Assembly: GCA_008508345.1 (NCBI GenBank)
Contig: QNGE01000290.1
Span: 82,932 to 146,931 of the forward strand
Reading direction: 5' to 3'
DNA length: 64,000 nucleotides
DNA from: Paragonimus westermani
Taxonomy: Eukaryota; Platyhelminthes; Trematoda; Plagiorchiida; Troglotrematidae
The notes beneath the pieces are model-generated. The model saw only the letters and a program-made list of their open reading frames with translations, was not told the DNA's origin and did no database searches. Positions 1 to 10,815 of this stretch are shown here, one piece after another (the first letter of the stretch is position 1; each line of letters begins with the position of its first letter). The position numbers were made by a program, and so were the translations under genes.

Positions 1-1249
1 GCTGCTACTGAATAGTGGTGTGAGTAGTATGGTGCGACCGTTTATCTTCATTACACTATTGCTCTCATTATTTACACTTTTTGATCACCTGTTCACATAG
101 GTTTGTTTCATTTTTGCATCTTCTTGGCTCTGTTCACATCTTCTCCTAGGCTACTTGTTAACTTTTGTATTTCCCTACTTGTATCATATTTCGATCGATA
201 ATTTCTGCGTTGATTTTATTCTGCTAGACCTGCGCAAAATTTGAATTTCAATGATCTGTGAACAACCTACTCGACATTGTGTGATATCCTTGTAATAAAC
301 GAGTGATTCCTATTTCAGGCCCAATACATGGCCATCTGCTGTTGTCCGTTGAGATCAATCAGTGTGTTTCTGTAGCCTTACCTAGGTGTTTCAGTTTCTC
401 TGGATATCTGTGTCAGAGTATATAGGTTGAAAATAACGTGGTTTTAGCCCTCCAAAGTAACTCACACAATTTACTCTATTGTTCAGGCGTGACATACACT
501 TGAATCTTCTGGGGCTCAGCATAGCGTCTGTTGCCCTATTCTTCCCGCATGACATTGCACTTTCTCTGGGGTTGGTGTCCTTTCAACGTCCCTGATGTTG
601 TCTGATGTTCAGTGTTCACACCTGTTAAACGAAACACGAATTAAGCGAGATTTTAGTTGTCCGTCTGCGAAGTTGCACAAAAAATCAATACACAGTCGGT
701 CATCTCTTAAGCTTACAGTGTATGTGAATTGGTCATTTTTGAAACGTTTTGCAATCAGCTTCCAGTATGAGAGAAAAAGGAAGCCGCTGATAACGCTCGA
801 ATGACTTACCAGAATTAGTAAGATGGCCGGTGCTTTAATTACCAGTCCGAATATGTTGAACCGGTTTTAACACAATACTTCGCCCCGCTGAACCTTGGTA
901 GAATACCGTATAAAGTAAGACGCTGATAATGTGTTCATCGCAAAAGTACATTTGATTAATTAGGGTCGATAAGAATTTGCATCGTTCCAACATTTTCCCA
1001 AAACGATTTAACCATACAGTTAGTCGCTACCTCTCAGCATTGCATAATCTCCCACTAGAAAATGCGGTCCAACTACTAACACGGTTAATAAGCTGACTTG
1101 TGACTTACCTATGATTCTCCAGTTTCACATTGTTTATTTCAACTAAACAAGGGTGGCAATGTTTAGGCTCATTTCTATTTTTCCCAATTCCAATTTGTAC
1201 TGCTAAATTAATTCGTCTTTACGCAGTTTACACAATGCATTAAATAACT
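1..1249. other. anonymous non-coding stretch
   Basis: Only short chance-length open frames are present, the longest being 69 codons at 595-804. I see no recognisable protein motif, repeat or RNA gene on either strand. Confidence 0.5.
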
Positions 1250-1385
1250 GTGGCTTCGTCGCTCAGCCGATAGAGCACTCACCACGTCTGGGTGTACACT
1301 TACAGTCGGTGATTCAAATCCAGTGAGAGTCCTGATTCTTCGTAGTAGAGTTTCTATTAAATCATCAATTCTACTGTACCAATAT
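1250..1385 (+). mobile_element. tRNA-derived SINE fragment
   Basis: A tRNA-like head runs to about 1326. An A-box-like segment (GCTCAGCCGATAGAGC, 1261-1276) is followed at normal tRNA spacing by a B-box-like segment (GATTCAAATCC, 1311-1321). The tail after the B box (CAGTGAGAGTCCTGATTCTTCG) resembles the tail of the SINE at 1974-2012, so both probably belong to one family. The head does not fold as a clean cloverleaf, so a functional tRNA gene is unlikely. Family and boundaries are inferred. Confidence 0.5.
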
Positions 1386-1845
1386 TGTCAAATTGTTTAC
1401 CTAGAGTTGAGTAAAGTACAAACACCAAAATGCAGCTGCCTTGTTCGATAGATTTTCGGTTCCGGCAGAATGACCTTGACCCTGAGATTCAGTTGTAGTG
1501 CAACTCGTCAATGTAAATAACGCTCACCTCGCTTGCAGTGTGGAAATTTCAAATTTACAGTTCATACAGTGCCTAATACTGTTGCAGATGACTGATATAG
1601 CCGTTAACTGTTTTCTTCACATGGTGGCCTATCTTTTATCACTTCCTGCTGTACGACCAGTACCTCCGACAAACTATAAATGTGGGAAACAACAATCATG
1701 TAACGATGACTAAACCATCCTCGTAGGAAAACGCACAAAAGCGATAAGGTAATAGGGAACTACGAGACGAAAATACACATTTTTATTACATCAACAAGAT
1801 TGATTATTTATAAGTAGTATGACAGATTTCACAATTTAAAGGAGA
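1386..1845. other. anonymous stretch
   Basis: It holds one 71-codon open frame (1498-1713, plus) with no recognisable domain. I see nothing else. Confidence 0.4.
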
Positions 1846-1847
1846 CC

Positions 1848-2012
1848 CAACTGCGGAAAATGTGCTTCGGCTGGATTTGAAAAAGTCTGGACTGCCGGCG
1901 TTGCTTAGTGCCGCAGCCGGCAGAACGTTTGCCGCGTTAGGGCATGGTTGTTTGCCCATGATGTTTCCGTCGCTGGTTCGAATCCAGTGAAAGTCCAGAT
2001 TTTTCGCAGTTG
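1848..2012. repeat. head-to-head SINE foldback, copy 1
   Basis: The two ends are inverted copies: CAACTGCGGAAAA at 1848-1860 against TTTTCGCAGTTG at 2001-2012. Each end leads inward to a tRNA B-box sequence in divergent orientation. On the minus strand this is TTCAAATCCAG around 1872-1882; on the plus strand it is a perfect GGTTCGAATCC at 1975-1985. The middle holds an 8-bp inverted repeat, CTGCCGGC at 1892-1899 and GCCGGCAG at 1916-1923, where the two tRNA-like heads meet. The same layout occurs at 24000-24190, so this may be a composite unit. It could also be two independent SINE insertions. Confidence 0.55.
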
Positions 2013-2149
2013 GCTTTCACACAAAAGACTGACTACCAGTCTCCAGTATAGGTATAAAACTATACCAGTTAATACTGCGGTAAAAATCTCGCGATTGCGA
2101 TATGGAATATCTAAAACTCCTGTGGTCCACCTTTCACCTTCCAGATATC

Positions 2150-2480
2150 TGCTTTAATGTCGAAGCGATGAAGGGGTCTTGAAAGATTGGTAATGTGCAC
2201 CAACGGTGTTCTACCGGGTTCCGTATTACTTGCGATTCCGATCGTACTGGAAATCTCGTTGCTTGTCAATTCTCCGTTCGTAGCATACGCTGATGCCACT
2301 AATACGGATAAACTACGTCATCCGTAGCATCGAAATGATGTTCGGTTGTCATTGAAGGCCGAGTTATATGAGGTTTTAGTACGTGCTGCCTAGTACTCCG
2401 GTTCGAAAACGTGGCCTATTCGAGATGAAGCCGTCAATAATCTTGGTGGTTTGACACTATAAATCTGAGGGTTTGCTGTG
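2150..2480 (+). mobile_element. RTE-like LINE, C-terminal fragment
   Basis: The plus-strand translation around 2245-2470 matches the conserved block downstream of the reverse transcriptase in RTE-like LINEs. A decayed DEISLR-like stretch leads to an LRHLW-like segment, then RNDVRLSLKAELY, and then SGSKTWPIRDE, which corresponds to the usual 'GSETWP.R.ED' motif. A TAG stop lies between the last two. A 'YADA' string near 2275 looks like the catalytic YADD but aligns instead with the 'KARAAFANLRHLW' region, so it is coincidental. The fragment abuts the foldback SINE on its left. The copy is too decayed to encode a product. Confidence 0.6.
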
Positions 2481-4919
2481 TTTGGATTTTTACGTCGTAA
2501 AGCTGGTTATTTGGAAATATTCATCGGAAAATCAAAGCGGACCGTTAACAAGATGGAAAATACCCTCAGGTTTCTTCGGGAATGTTGAATTAGAGATATC
2601 TGGATTGATAAACCGCGGCTTGGACGAATACCTGGTATTGAGAGCTGTTCGTGTGGCTCAGTTTGGTAGCCCACATCGTACTTAAGAGTCAATATAACTG
2701 TTTTTGGGAGGGGAAACGAACCGCAAACTCGGCTTTCAACAACGTGTGTCCATCCAAATCCACTTAATTGTCTTTTAAAGGTTGTCTGATGTGTAGAGCA
2801 ATGTAGACTTCTGGGCACACTTTCCATACGGAATCAGTTGAACAGAGGTGACACACGGCATTTAACGTAGTGGTCGGTAACTACTGACTTACTGACAATA
2901 TGGTGAGGTAAGAAAAGCCAGTTGTGACTTGTAATGCAATGAGGTTGAGTTAATCTGCATTTGCTCGGATTTTCCCCTTTTGGCAAGGGATCCTGTCGCT
3001 GCGTGAACAAATGAACACAACGAAAGCCGTAAACTTGAACTGCGAGTGAGTAGACTTATGTAAGACCAAGGTTAACTGCCATAAAAATAGGAAACAGGAA
3101 GACAGTGTCCCAGGAAGTATTTTGGTTTTGTGAAGGTGAAGTGTGAGATACTTGCAAAAAGGATCACAAACTTGTTAACACGTGGATTTCCTGAGCATTC
3201 ATGAACTATGTCATGTAGCAAGGCTGATGAAGCTTGTTGAGCGATAGATATCAGAAATGACGGTCTAACCCCGAGATATTAAATCAGGAAGACTAAACGA
3301 GTAAAGAGGTGGGTATATCAGGGCACAGAAGGATTCATGAAAACCAGGTGGCCTCTGATCGCATTTCGAATGCAATTGTATGAAGACAGATTACTGTCGT
3401 GCATGACGGAAGTCTGTATAGTCATCGTGTTGTCTAAAACTATCATGCCGGACATTTTTAACTCTGAAAGACGGAAACTTTCAGAGTAACAGCCGACCTT
3501 TACTAGGTACGAATTGTTGACATTAACGATCAAGAGTTCAAGACTAGAATACATTATATCTCCTGCTGAAACCACAATTGTGAGTTCCGCACTAACGGAT
3601 AGGAGCGTGAAACTTGAACAGAAGGTAGCTCTCGTTGAAATCGCGGTACCAGATGCCGCGTATGTTCAGACATCAACTAGTGAATCACGAGATATCATTG
3701 GACTAAAATGAGGGAAGTGAAAAGGGAAACAAGCTGTTCGGCTGAGTAATCGGAACCAACTTCGTTGAGGTAGCAGACAGATAGGTTATCTTTATCATGG
3801 AGGCTGAGGGAGAAGAATTAATGATGCCAGTAGTTTAAAGCTTCAGATGTGAACATAAGATGGTTCTCACTGAAGGTGCGGTGATGAATCCCGGACTAAC
3901 TGTGACATCAACTGGATGCACAAGAATGAAGGGCTGTTACTTGGTTAATTAATGTGCAGTGTCCAAAAGGAAAGTAAGCAGCTTCTTTGTGTCATCAAAA
4001 CGTGTTCTGTCAATATCGCCCTCTCAACGCTTTGCTACCATGGCTATAACAGAGAACCAAGAAGGAAAGAAAAAACGCATTAAATGTCAGTGACGGATAC
4101 TACGTCTAATGAAATGGACATGAGAATCATGCACTGGGTGTAGGTAAATCAACAACGAACGCCACTAAGCCCGTTACCAGCACATTTGATATAAAAATGT
4201 TTGGAAAGAACGCCATATCTTGTAAATCCAGTGAGTCTGTAAACAGGACATCTAACTTACGCAGTCCAAAAACGTTACAATACCTTGGGTGCTGCGCCCG
4301 AGGGGCTGAGGTGGTCTATCAAAACTCTGGAAGCCAGCCAGCCCAAGTTACTATATTCAAACTGAACAGATTGAAGGAAGTTAGGGAAGCCAGTGCATGA
4401 ATGGATGTCACGTGTTACTGTGACTTGACTTAAACAAAATGAAGTATGGCTGCTAACTAGGTTGTTCATGGGAATGATAAATTAGACGGCATCTGGCTAG
4501 TTTGCTTTCTGTTTGTGAGAGACGGCGTTAAGTATATGTCTTTAAGTGGTTTCAGATGAACAAGCAGCGTATAAGTGGTTGATTGTTAGAAGTTCTGGAG
4601 CTTCCATGGCTGGTGATAAGAGGTTGCTTGATGAACTCACGAAATCAGTAGCCGACGAACGCAGGTAGGTTAGTGTGGGATACTGAAACGCAATTACGAT
4701 GTACTAGAAGGCACACACAATTTCCGTCGAAAAACGCTAAATGCGCGCTATGGCAACAATACACCAAAAAGTACGAAAGCTAACTCGATTTATGAAGTAA
4801 CATCGTCGATTTTTCCTAGACCTAGGGTTACTCCGAACGACAGAGCTATTCGGAGACCAACTCTCGCGACTTCTCGGAAATAGTGACTACACGTTGACAA
4901 CGGTTGAAGTATCTGTGTT
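2481..4919. other. anonymous stretch
   Basis: Open frames are 60-106 codons, the longest at 2507-2827 on the minus strand, and none has a recognisable motif. The left 300 bases may hold more decayed LINE C-terminus. The only local structure noted is the short hairpin at 3461-3487. Confidence 0.35.
3461..3487. repeat. short perfect hairpin
   Basis: ACTCTGAAAG (3461-3470) and CTTTCAGAGT (3478-3487) are exact reverse complements separated by 7 bases. It lies in anonymous DNA and no function is implied. Confidence 0.5.
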
Positions 4920-6040
4920 GCGTCCGCCTCCGACTCCAAAATTTTTCAGGAGTGTTAGAAGATGGACGTAAATCCGGTATGCAGAAGGCTTCAATTAGGA
5001 GAGGAAGTGTAGACATGATGAACTTGCTGAAGGACCATAATTTTGAACATAACGAAAGTGTATTGTTCTGTTAACAAAATGAACAAGAAAGAGCTCCAGA
5101 CCGTCCTACAGAGGGGCATTACAAGTACTAGTCACCGCTATATCCAAAGCTCGGAGCAGTTATGGCCTGAACCCAGACGGTGAAATTCACGGCGTTTGAA
5201 AACAAAAGAAAAGCGACTATCAAAGAAGACGAACTGATATGCGTGCATTATAAGGCAAACTTAGCTAAGACCTCCTTGTCAAACTCTACCTGCTATTATG
5301 GTAATGTACAGGCCTTGACTCACTAAGAAGTAGATGGGCATCGATACTCCAGGAGGGCGGACAGGTTGTCAAAGCGTTTGAGGATTACTTTTGCTCTGTG
5401 TATATGAGGTATGGAGGGCTTTTAAGACCGTAAATAGACTGCAGAATTCCACCAGATGATGTGGAATCATTTGCCTTCACGATGGAGGATACTAGGATTG
5501 AACTTGCATCACTTTGAGCTGACACTGTAGCTGGGATAGACGAACCAGCCTTAGTAATGTTGAAAATGACGGCAGAGACACCAGCAGTGTTATTGATGGC
5601 ATTTGTAGACGAATTACTGGCTGAGGAAGTTACCTCAGATGATTAGGAGAATGCTGCAGTCGGTCCACTTAATATGAGAGGATCAGGGTTACGTTCCTAA
5701 TTATCAGGCGGTTGGCTTGGCGGACATAAGGTGTAAAGTGCTGAGGTTAACAAATTGGAGATGAGTGTGCGACTATGTTACAAACACTGATTGATTATCC
5801 ACACACAATACGAGTTCTTTAAAAGCAAATCTTGCTTTACAAACTTCGTGTCTTGCCTTGTCAAAATTGCCGAAGCTCTGAATAAAGTCCAAAGAGTGAA
5901 TATTGGTAACCTTGATTGTGTGAAACCCCTCGACTCTGTCAATCCTCTTCTGCTGTTGGTCAAGCTGTCTACCCACGATACATCTGCGGTGTTTTTAAGT
6001 GAAATGAAAACTTTCAACCTGGTACGACCATTAGATTAAA
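4920..6040 (+). mobile_element. CR1-like LINE, first half of reverse transcriptase
   Basis: The plus-strand translation follows the order expected for a CR1-like reverse transcriptase. A segment like 'YxxxLA...NSxxxYxYVxxLT' lies near 5170-5310. An 'AFxDYFxSVY' segment lies near 5380-5420. A 'ADTVAGIDEPALVMLKMTAE' segment at 5520-5580 corresponds to 'PDKAxGPDGIxPxVLKELA'. A 'NYQAVGLADIRCKVL' segment at 5700-5745 corresponds to 'NYRPVSLTSVxCKVLE'. The block at 5791-6036 (82 codons, open) matches 'QHGFxxxxSCLTNLL' and motif A, where the usual 'LDFSKAFDSVNHxLLLxKL' reads LDCVKPLDSVNPLLLLVKL. Several stops break it upstream. The part 4920-5170 is weaker. The continuation of the protein is not downstream on this strand; it lies inverted at 6190-7038. 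Confidence 0.65.
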
Positions 6041-6189
6041 GATCTGTGATGCTATGTTTAATGACCCTAAGTGCTAAAAGCAATAGTCACACAGTAGCAT
6101 CTGAAGCTAAACGGAAAAATTAACTACATAACTCCCTCTCCTCGAACGATGCTCCCACCCTAATGCTATTGCTGCTGAAATAGAATCTT

Positions 6190-7038
6190 CGAAGAATTAT
6201 CCGATCCTGTCCTAATTTAAACTCCGCAAAGTTTTTTACAACCATGCTGGGTAACTTATTCTACCTGTTCCCAACACGGAGCGAGAAGATATTTTCTAAA
6301 CTTTACTTTCCAGCTGTCAGTCACTTGTAACTCTTCTCTCAAGTCGATTAACTGTTTTATGAAGACCGTTGATAGTCCTCGTACCACCATATAAACTTCA
6401 ACCGGATCTACTCTCTGACATCGATGGTGCAGTGTGAACGTATTTAGTTTGTCCAATCCGTCCCTGCAGCTAATGGCCTTCGGTCCCCTCAGCAACGCAT
6501 TGCCATGCACTGGATATAAGATATGTACGTCTTTTTCCAAGTATGTGGCCCATCCTTGCACACAGTACTGCAGATATGGACATGCGATGGCACTGTACGG
6601 GTGCTTCCATAGTCCAACTTTGGTACTGGAATGGGAGACTTTAAACATAAACAGTGCTCTTCTAGCCATCCTGGCAACTGAAACACACAGGGCGGAAGTT
6701 GAGAAGAAGCAGCGGACCAAAACATCTTAACCTCTCATCTGTGCAACGTTCTGTGGTATTCCCCGTTTAAGAACACTTCCCTACCAGTTCCTACCCCCTG
6801 TCAGATAGATAGTAGCCTATATTTGCTTGTGTTTGTAAGAAGAACCCAGTTTGTTGAGAGCTCCGTTGATTGAGCGATATATCATGGCGCCTGACGTCCT
6901 TTCGTAAAGCAGCAGACTAGCTTGATATCATCTACAAAAAGAAAGCAGTCTCTTTCCAGTCTCACCGACAAATCACTTACGTAAACAGAGAACGGCGGTG
7001 GGCCTAACTTTGTGCCTTTCATGATCCCACTGTGGTTG
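6190..7038 (-). mobile_element. CR1-like LINE, second half of reverse transcriptase, inverted
   Basis: Reading the minus strand from 7038, GIMKGTKLGPPPFSVYVSDL corresponds to the motif B region '[21 protein letters not shown]'. FVDDIKL (6941-6921) is the catalytic motif C with both aspartates kept. The 154-codon frame 6720-6256 gives 'PYLQYCVQGWATYLEKDV' (usual 'PHLEYCVQAWSPYLKKDI'), then 'LDKLNTFTLHHR' and 'VDPVEVYMVVRGL'. Near 6280-6210 'NRxNKLPSMVVKNFAEFK' matches the CR1 C-terminus 'NLWNSLPEEVVxAxSVNxFK'. Stops and frame changes lie between these blocks. This half starts in the protein almost where the plus-strand fragment at 4920-6040 ends, so the two probably formed one element. Confidence 0.7.
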
Positions 7039-7290
7039 AGCGCTTGAATTCGATTATTCGGTCATACCTATCGTGAATTTTCCAGCTTTGTGATTAACAT
7101 ACTAGTCTGACAAGCACGAAGGTTAAGGCCCAAATCCTGATCCGGATAAAGGTATGGACTACTGATTAGGTTTAATAAAAGCGGAACTCCAGTCTAGTTC
7201 TTCCTTCCGAAGTGGGCTGGCCGAAAGGCTTATCTGAATACGAAGGTTGCAGTTGGGTGTGGGCTGTGATCAGTGTGAAATAACCTAAAT
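7032..7290 (+). mobile_element. SINE, same family as 46324-46577
   Basis: The sequence aligns along its length with the SINE at 46324-46577. Both begin GTGGTTGAGCG and then share GATTATTCGGTCATACCTA against GATGATTCGGTCGTGCCTA. Further on come CCCAAATCCTGATCCGG against TTCAAATCCCGGCCGTGG, then the GCGGAACTCCAGTCTAGT segment and the tail GGGCTGGCCGAAAGGCTTATCTGAATAC. It is strongly diverged, so it is an old copy. Its left edge coincides with the end of the inverted LINE half. Confidence 0.6.
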
Positions 7291-7479
7291 TTCCAAACTC
7301 CCACTACTAATTCCAGTGTTGTTTGGCTGATTTTTCTCGTTTTATTTTAAAATTAGCTGTTTCTCCCCCAAGCGAAATGCACTGGCAAAACAACCTCGAA
7401 ACAACTAGTTTCAAAACATGCTGGTTCGGTTATTGATTGATGCTTAAAACGGGACATATATCCTGCAAAAAAACAAGTG

Positions 7480-8110
7480 TGGTACCTTGCTGACATGGAT
7501 GACTGTTGTCATCAGGCCCAAGAAAACCCTTACAAGCCAGACATATAACATGAGAGGATGCTTAGAGTTTGAGAATACGCTTGAATGCGAGGTTCCCTTG
7601 AAGCGTTTTGGCCAATGCATGAGAAGCGATGCAAGTGACAGGATTACTCTTTGGATGAAATTTGGATTTGGACGTTCACTGATTCCACCAGTTCAAAATA
7701 ATTGTGTTGGTCGCGTGAGTAACGTGGTCGTCAACCCCGGAATATTCTGGGGCGGTCGGGATGCGGGATCAATTTGTCAATTAATCACTCTCACAGCCTG
7801 CGATGGTTGGGTCACGTACTCCGCATGCCACACCGGACCGTATATACTGAGACCACCAACAGTCGGTTAATACAGCATTGTGACCAAGTAAAGATGTAAA
7901 GACTAGCATCTTCGGTGAGTAGAGCTTTTAGGGGTCAACCACCCGGTTGGGGTCTTGATGATAACTCAAACCGCCGGCTGGAAAAACTATCCGAATTAGC
8001 AGTGTTACAGTTAATGGCATGCCTGAGTTCACACCATTTTTAATTCTTCCGCTTAGCCCTAGTTGGTCACCCTTTTTATCCTTTAAGCAGTTTTCTTTTG
8101 AGTTATTCTG
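7480..8110 (+). mobile_element. RTE-like LINE, 3' end and 3' untranslated region
   Basis: The plus strand encodes the C-terminal tail of the RTE-like family. A 'NCVGRVSNVVV' segment (7680-7730) corresponds to 'W.HRVSNAEVR'. After a frame change, 'SLRWLGHVLRMPHRTVYTET' (around 7785-7850) corresponds to 'RLRWLGHVLRMP..RLPRRALYTET'. Near 7890-7960 'SVSRAFRGQPPGWGLDDNSN' corresponds to 'LSHVGRCRLPGWGPRDDRN'. Downstream, a T-rich 3' block containing CCATTTTTAATTCTTCCGCTTAG (8033-8055) recurs in reverse orientation at about 35410-35440, behind the LINE copy there. The start is not visible; this is a 5'-truncated, decayed copy. Confidence 0.65.
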
Positions 8111-10699
8111 CATCTCTTTTGTTGTGATCACTGACTAGAACCACGGTATCTTCTGGTCAGCCACGTGACCATCGTGGACAATGTGATCAAAAGTGGAGAG
8201 CTGGAGAGCAATCTATGTTTACCAACTCGTTGAAACGAAGTCAAACGACCTTCCTTTTACCGATACATGCAAGGTGGTAAACCCAAGACTTTCGGGAGGT
8301 ACATGGTACTTTGTTAGAGGCGAAAAATTGCCACTGTCTGCGAACGATACTTAGGCACGATTTTGCATCAACAGTAAGGAAAATCAACATGGCTCCTGAG
8401 TTACACAGCGAACAGCCTGGACATTTCGTTCACACTGTTTCATTATTATGTTCAGCTCACTGGTACGCCCTAATCTTGATCACACTATCCAGGCACCCAT
8501 TTTTTTGATCGACTGACAACCGAAGAACGCTCAGATGTTGAGGCTCATATCGAACGGACTGGAAAGAAATCAACAAGAAATTGATCGAATATTTTATTCA
8601 TGCGGCAGCATCCAATCTCGTCAGTGAACCAACTATCTCACACATAATCGGACTAACTTGACATTTGTTAATATATTAAAGAAATACATGTATTATGTTT
8701 GTCAGGGAGAGTTTACCAAATTATGGCTGCGTTAGAAAACCTGGTCGACATTGTTAGATTTCCAAAAGTATGTCAATATTCCTGTTGAATCTATTAGTAG
8801 TCCGTTGTACAAAACGTGTTTCATGCTACTCTCCTCAGATGATCAAATTAACGGTAGCTTATAAAAAAACGTTACGCTACCGGTAAAACACCCACAATTT
8901 ATTTACAAACAAACAAACTTAAAAAATATGCTCTACCCGAATTTCGTTCATGGCAAACAAACTAGTTGTTTGCATAAGGTGACTTAATGAGGTAAGGGGT
9001 CTGTGTTAGTCTGGTGGAAGGTACAATGAAGGTGTCAAGTTGAATTCGCTGTACTCAGCGTTTTATTACCACTTATGAAATCAAAATCAATCGGTTCAGC
9101 CACTCACATTCGAGCCGGTTTCAGATTGTCTATCAAGTCGATTGATCAAGCTGACTTAAGCGGGGCGGACAGATGATGGTCAATACCACTGATTTTTTGG
9201 TCAGACGGCCTGTCACCGATGAACAAACCAAGGGTAGTCTCCCATTGTGTTTGATAAATAGTCTGTCTCCAACAAACAGGGCCAACCCTTCAAGTTGTAG
9301 AATGTAGGCGGAGCGACTAGAAAGGTGCTATTGAACTGAATCACATCATACAGACACACAATCAAATAGCTCGTTGTATAAACTAGTCAGCATACTTTTT
9401 TTGATAGCGTTAATTCGGTGACTGGCACTTGGGAAATAGTGTAGAGTCTTTGAAGATGAGTGTTCATCACATGATGACTGTATGGACGGTTGTTATCTTC
9501 GACCTGTCAAACGGTCAGTCCACTTCGAAATGTTCCCACTGAGTTGAAAAAAACAGTTGTCTTCTCTTTCTGTCAACGCTGTTAATGGTATGTGCGACCT
9601 GATGTGGCTGGCAGTGGGAATCCATACTTAACTGGAGTCGATGCAATCCGAGTTATAGTGAAAACATCCACAGAATCAGCTACACAATAAATGTGCTGTA
9701 GCGCACAACTGACTGGCGCAATCCCGACGTTATCTTACGTGAAGGGAAACAGCATGAGAACTTTCACTTGCAACACACTGGTCGGTACTTCGCTGAAGGC
9801 ACGAGGTTCCGAGTAATTCCTGATAAAGCTCTCGTTTGCTCTGAAATTTCTGCTGCGCAAGGAGCTCTCACTCAAGTTTGGCAACGGTGCACACTTCATG
9901 ATCCCTAAAGAGAAGGTTTACTCGTCACAATCACTTTATATCAAGCCAGGGAGTAACTTTTAAGTGCACATATTGATCGGTCTACGTATTCTTGTGGTAG
10001 ATTGATTCGGATACTTAGCCAGTGCTGTGGGTTATGGAATACGATGCATTCGCGTCAGTGCGGTCCACAGTTGGGTTGTATATTCGGGTGCAATCGGTTG
10101 AAATACGGACAGAATTACACAGTTTCCTCTTGCTTGTCCCCTACTGTCATTATATAGTTTAATTAGCATTTATATAATGCCATACCTTCACTCCCATTCG
10201 CCAGAGATATAGCACGAAGCTGCTTCAGCAGGCCACCGATGGCGAAACTCCCAACTTGTCTGGATAGTTACAAGCGAGTTGCCTAACTGTCCTCCAGTTC
10301 AGAACCGTTTAACGTAATTACGCTATCGACCTTGTTAGTATGACAGCCATATTGACATATTTGAACAGTTGAAGTTTACATTTCTTTGGCGACTTTCTTT
10401 TCTATTTTAGTTATGTTGTATGGGGCAGAATATAGTGCAAACTGTCCCCCGAATCTCTCACCTTCATTGATTTTTTTCATCAGGGCAGTAATGATAGGTG
10501 ATCGGGCTAATCAATATTCTATTTGCCCAATACTGATTGTTGACGGAATGTGGCGGCTCTGAAATATTGTTCAGTGTCATTTGGGTCTACCCTTAACCAG
10601 CTCAATGAACGATCATTCTCTCGTTTTAGCTCCATCAATTGTTCATGTAACAGGTCAACTTGTTTATCGTACTCCTAGCTGCTTGCTCGCAAACTGGCA
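8111..10699. other. anonymous stretch
   Basis: I see no recognisable protein motif, tRNA-like head or long repeat. The longest open frame is 65 codons (8311-8508). A small hairpin lies at 8953-8973. Confidence 0.4.
8953..8973. repeat. short perfect hairpin
   Basis: GCAAACAA (8953-8960) and TTGTTTGC (8966-8973) are reverse complements around ACTAG. No function is implied. Confidence 0.45.
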
Positions 10700-10815
10700 T
10701 CTCAAGGCCGGTTCCGGTTTGGACTCATCAGCCACAGGGAGTGTGAAAGGGAGTTGAACCGGTTACGTTTCGTGTTATGAGCCGAAATTCTTATCTACTC
10801 AACCACGTATCCTGT
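10700..10815 (-). mobile_element. tRNA-derived SINE
   Basis: On the minus strand a clear A box (TGGTTGAGTAGAT, 10806-10794) and B box (CCGGTTCAACTCC, 10763-10751) stand about 43 bases apart, typical of tRNA. The segment between them aligns with the minus-strand segment at 31136-31215 (shared TTTCGGCTC), so the two may be one family. It is more likely a SINE head than a working tRNA gene because no clean acceptor stem is seen. Confidence 0.5.

Noticed and set aside
2263..2283. AYADA string resembling an RT YADD motif
   Set aside because: It aligns with the 'RAAFANLRHLW' region of the RTE-like tail, immediately before RNDVRLSLKAELY, so it is not the catalytic site.
6434..6730. 98-codon plus frame
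   Set aside because: It is the complement of the inverted CR1-like RT fragment.
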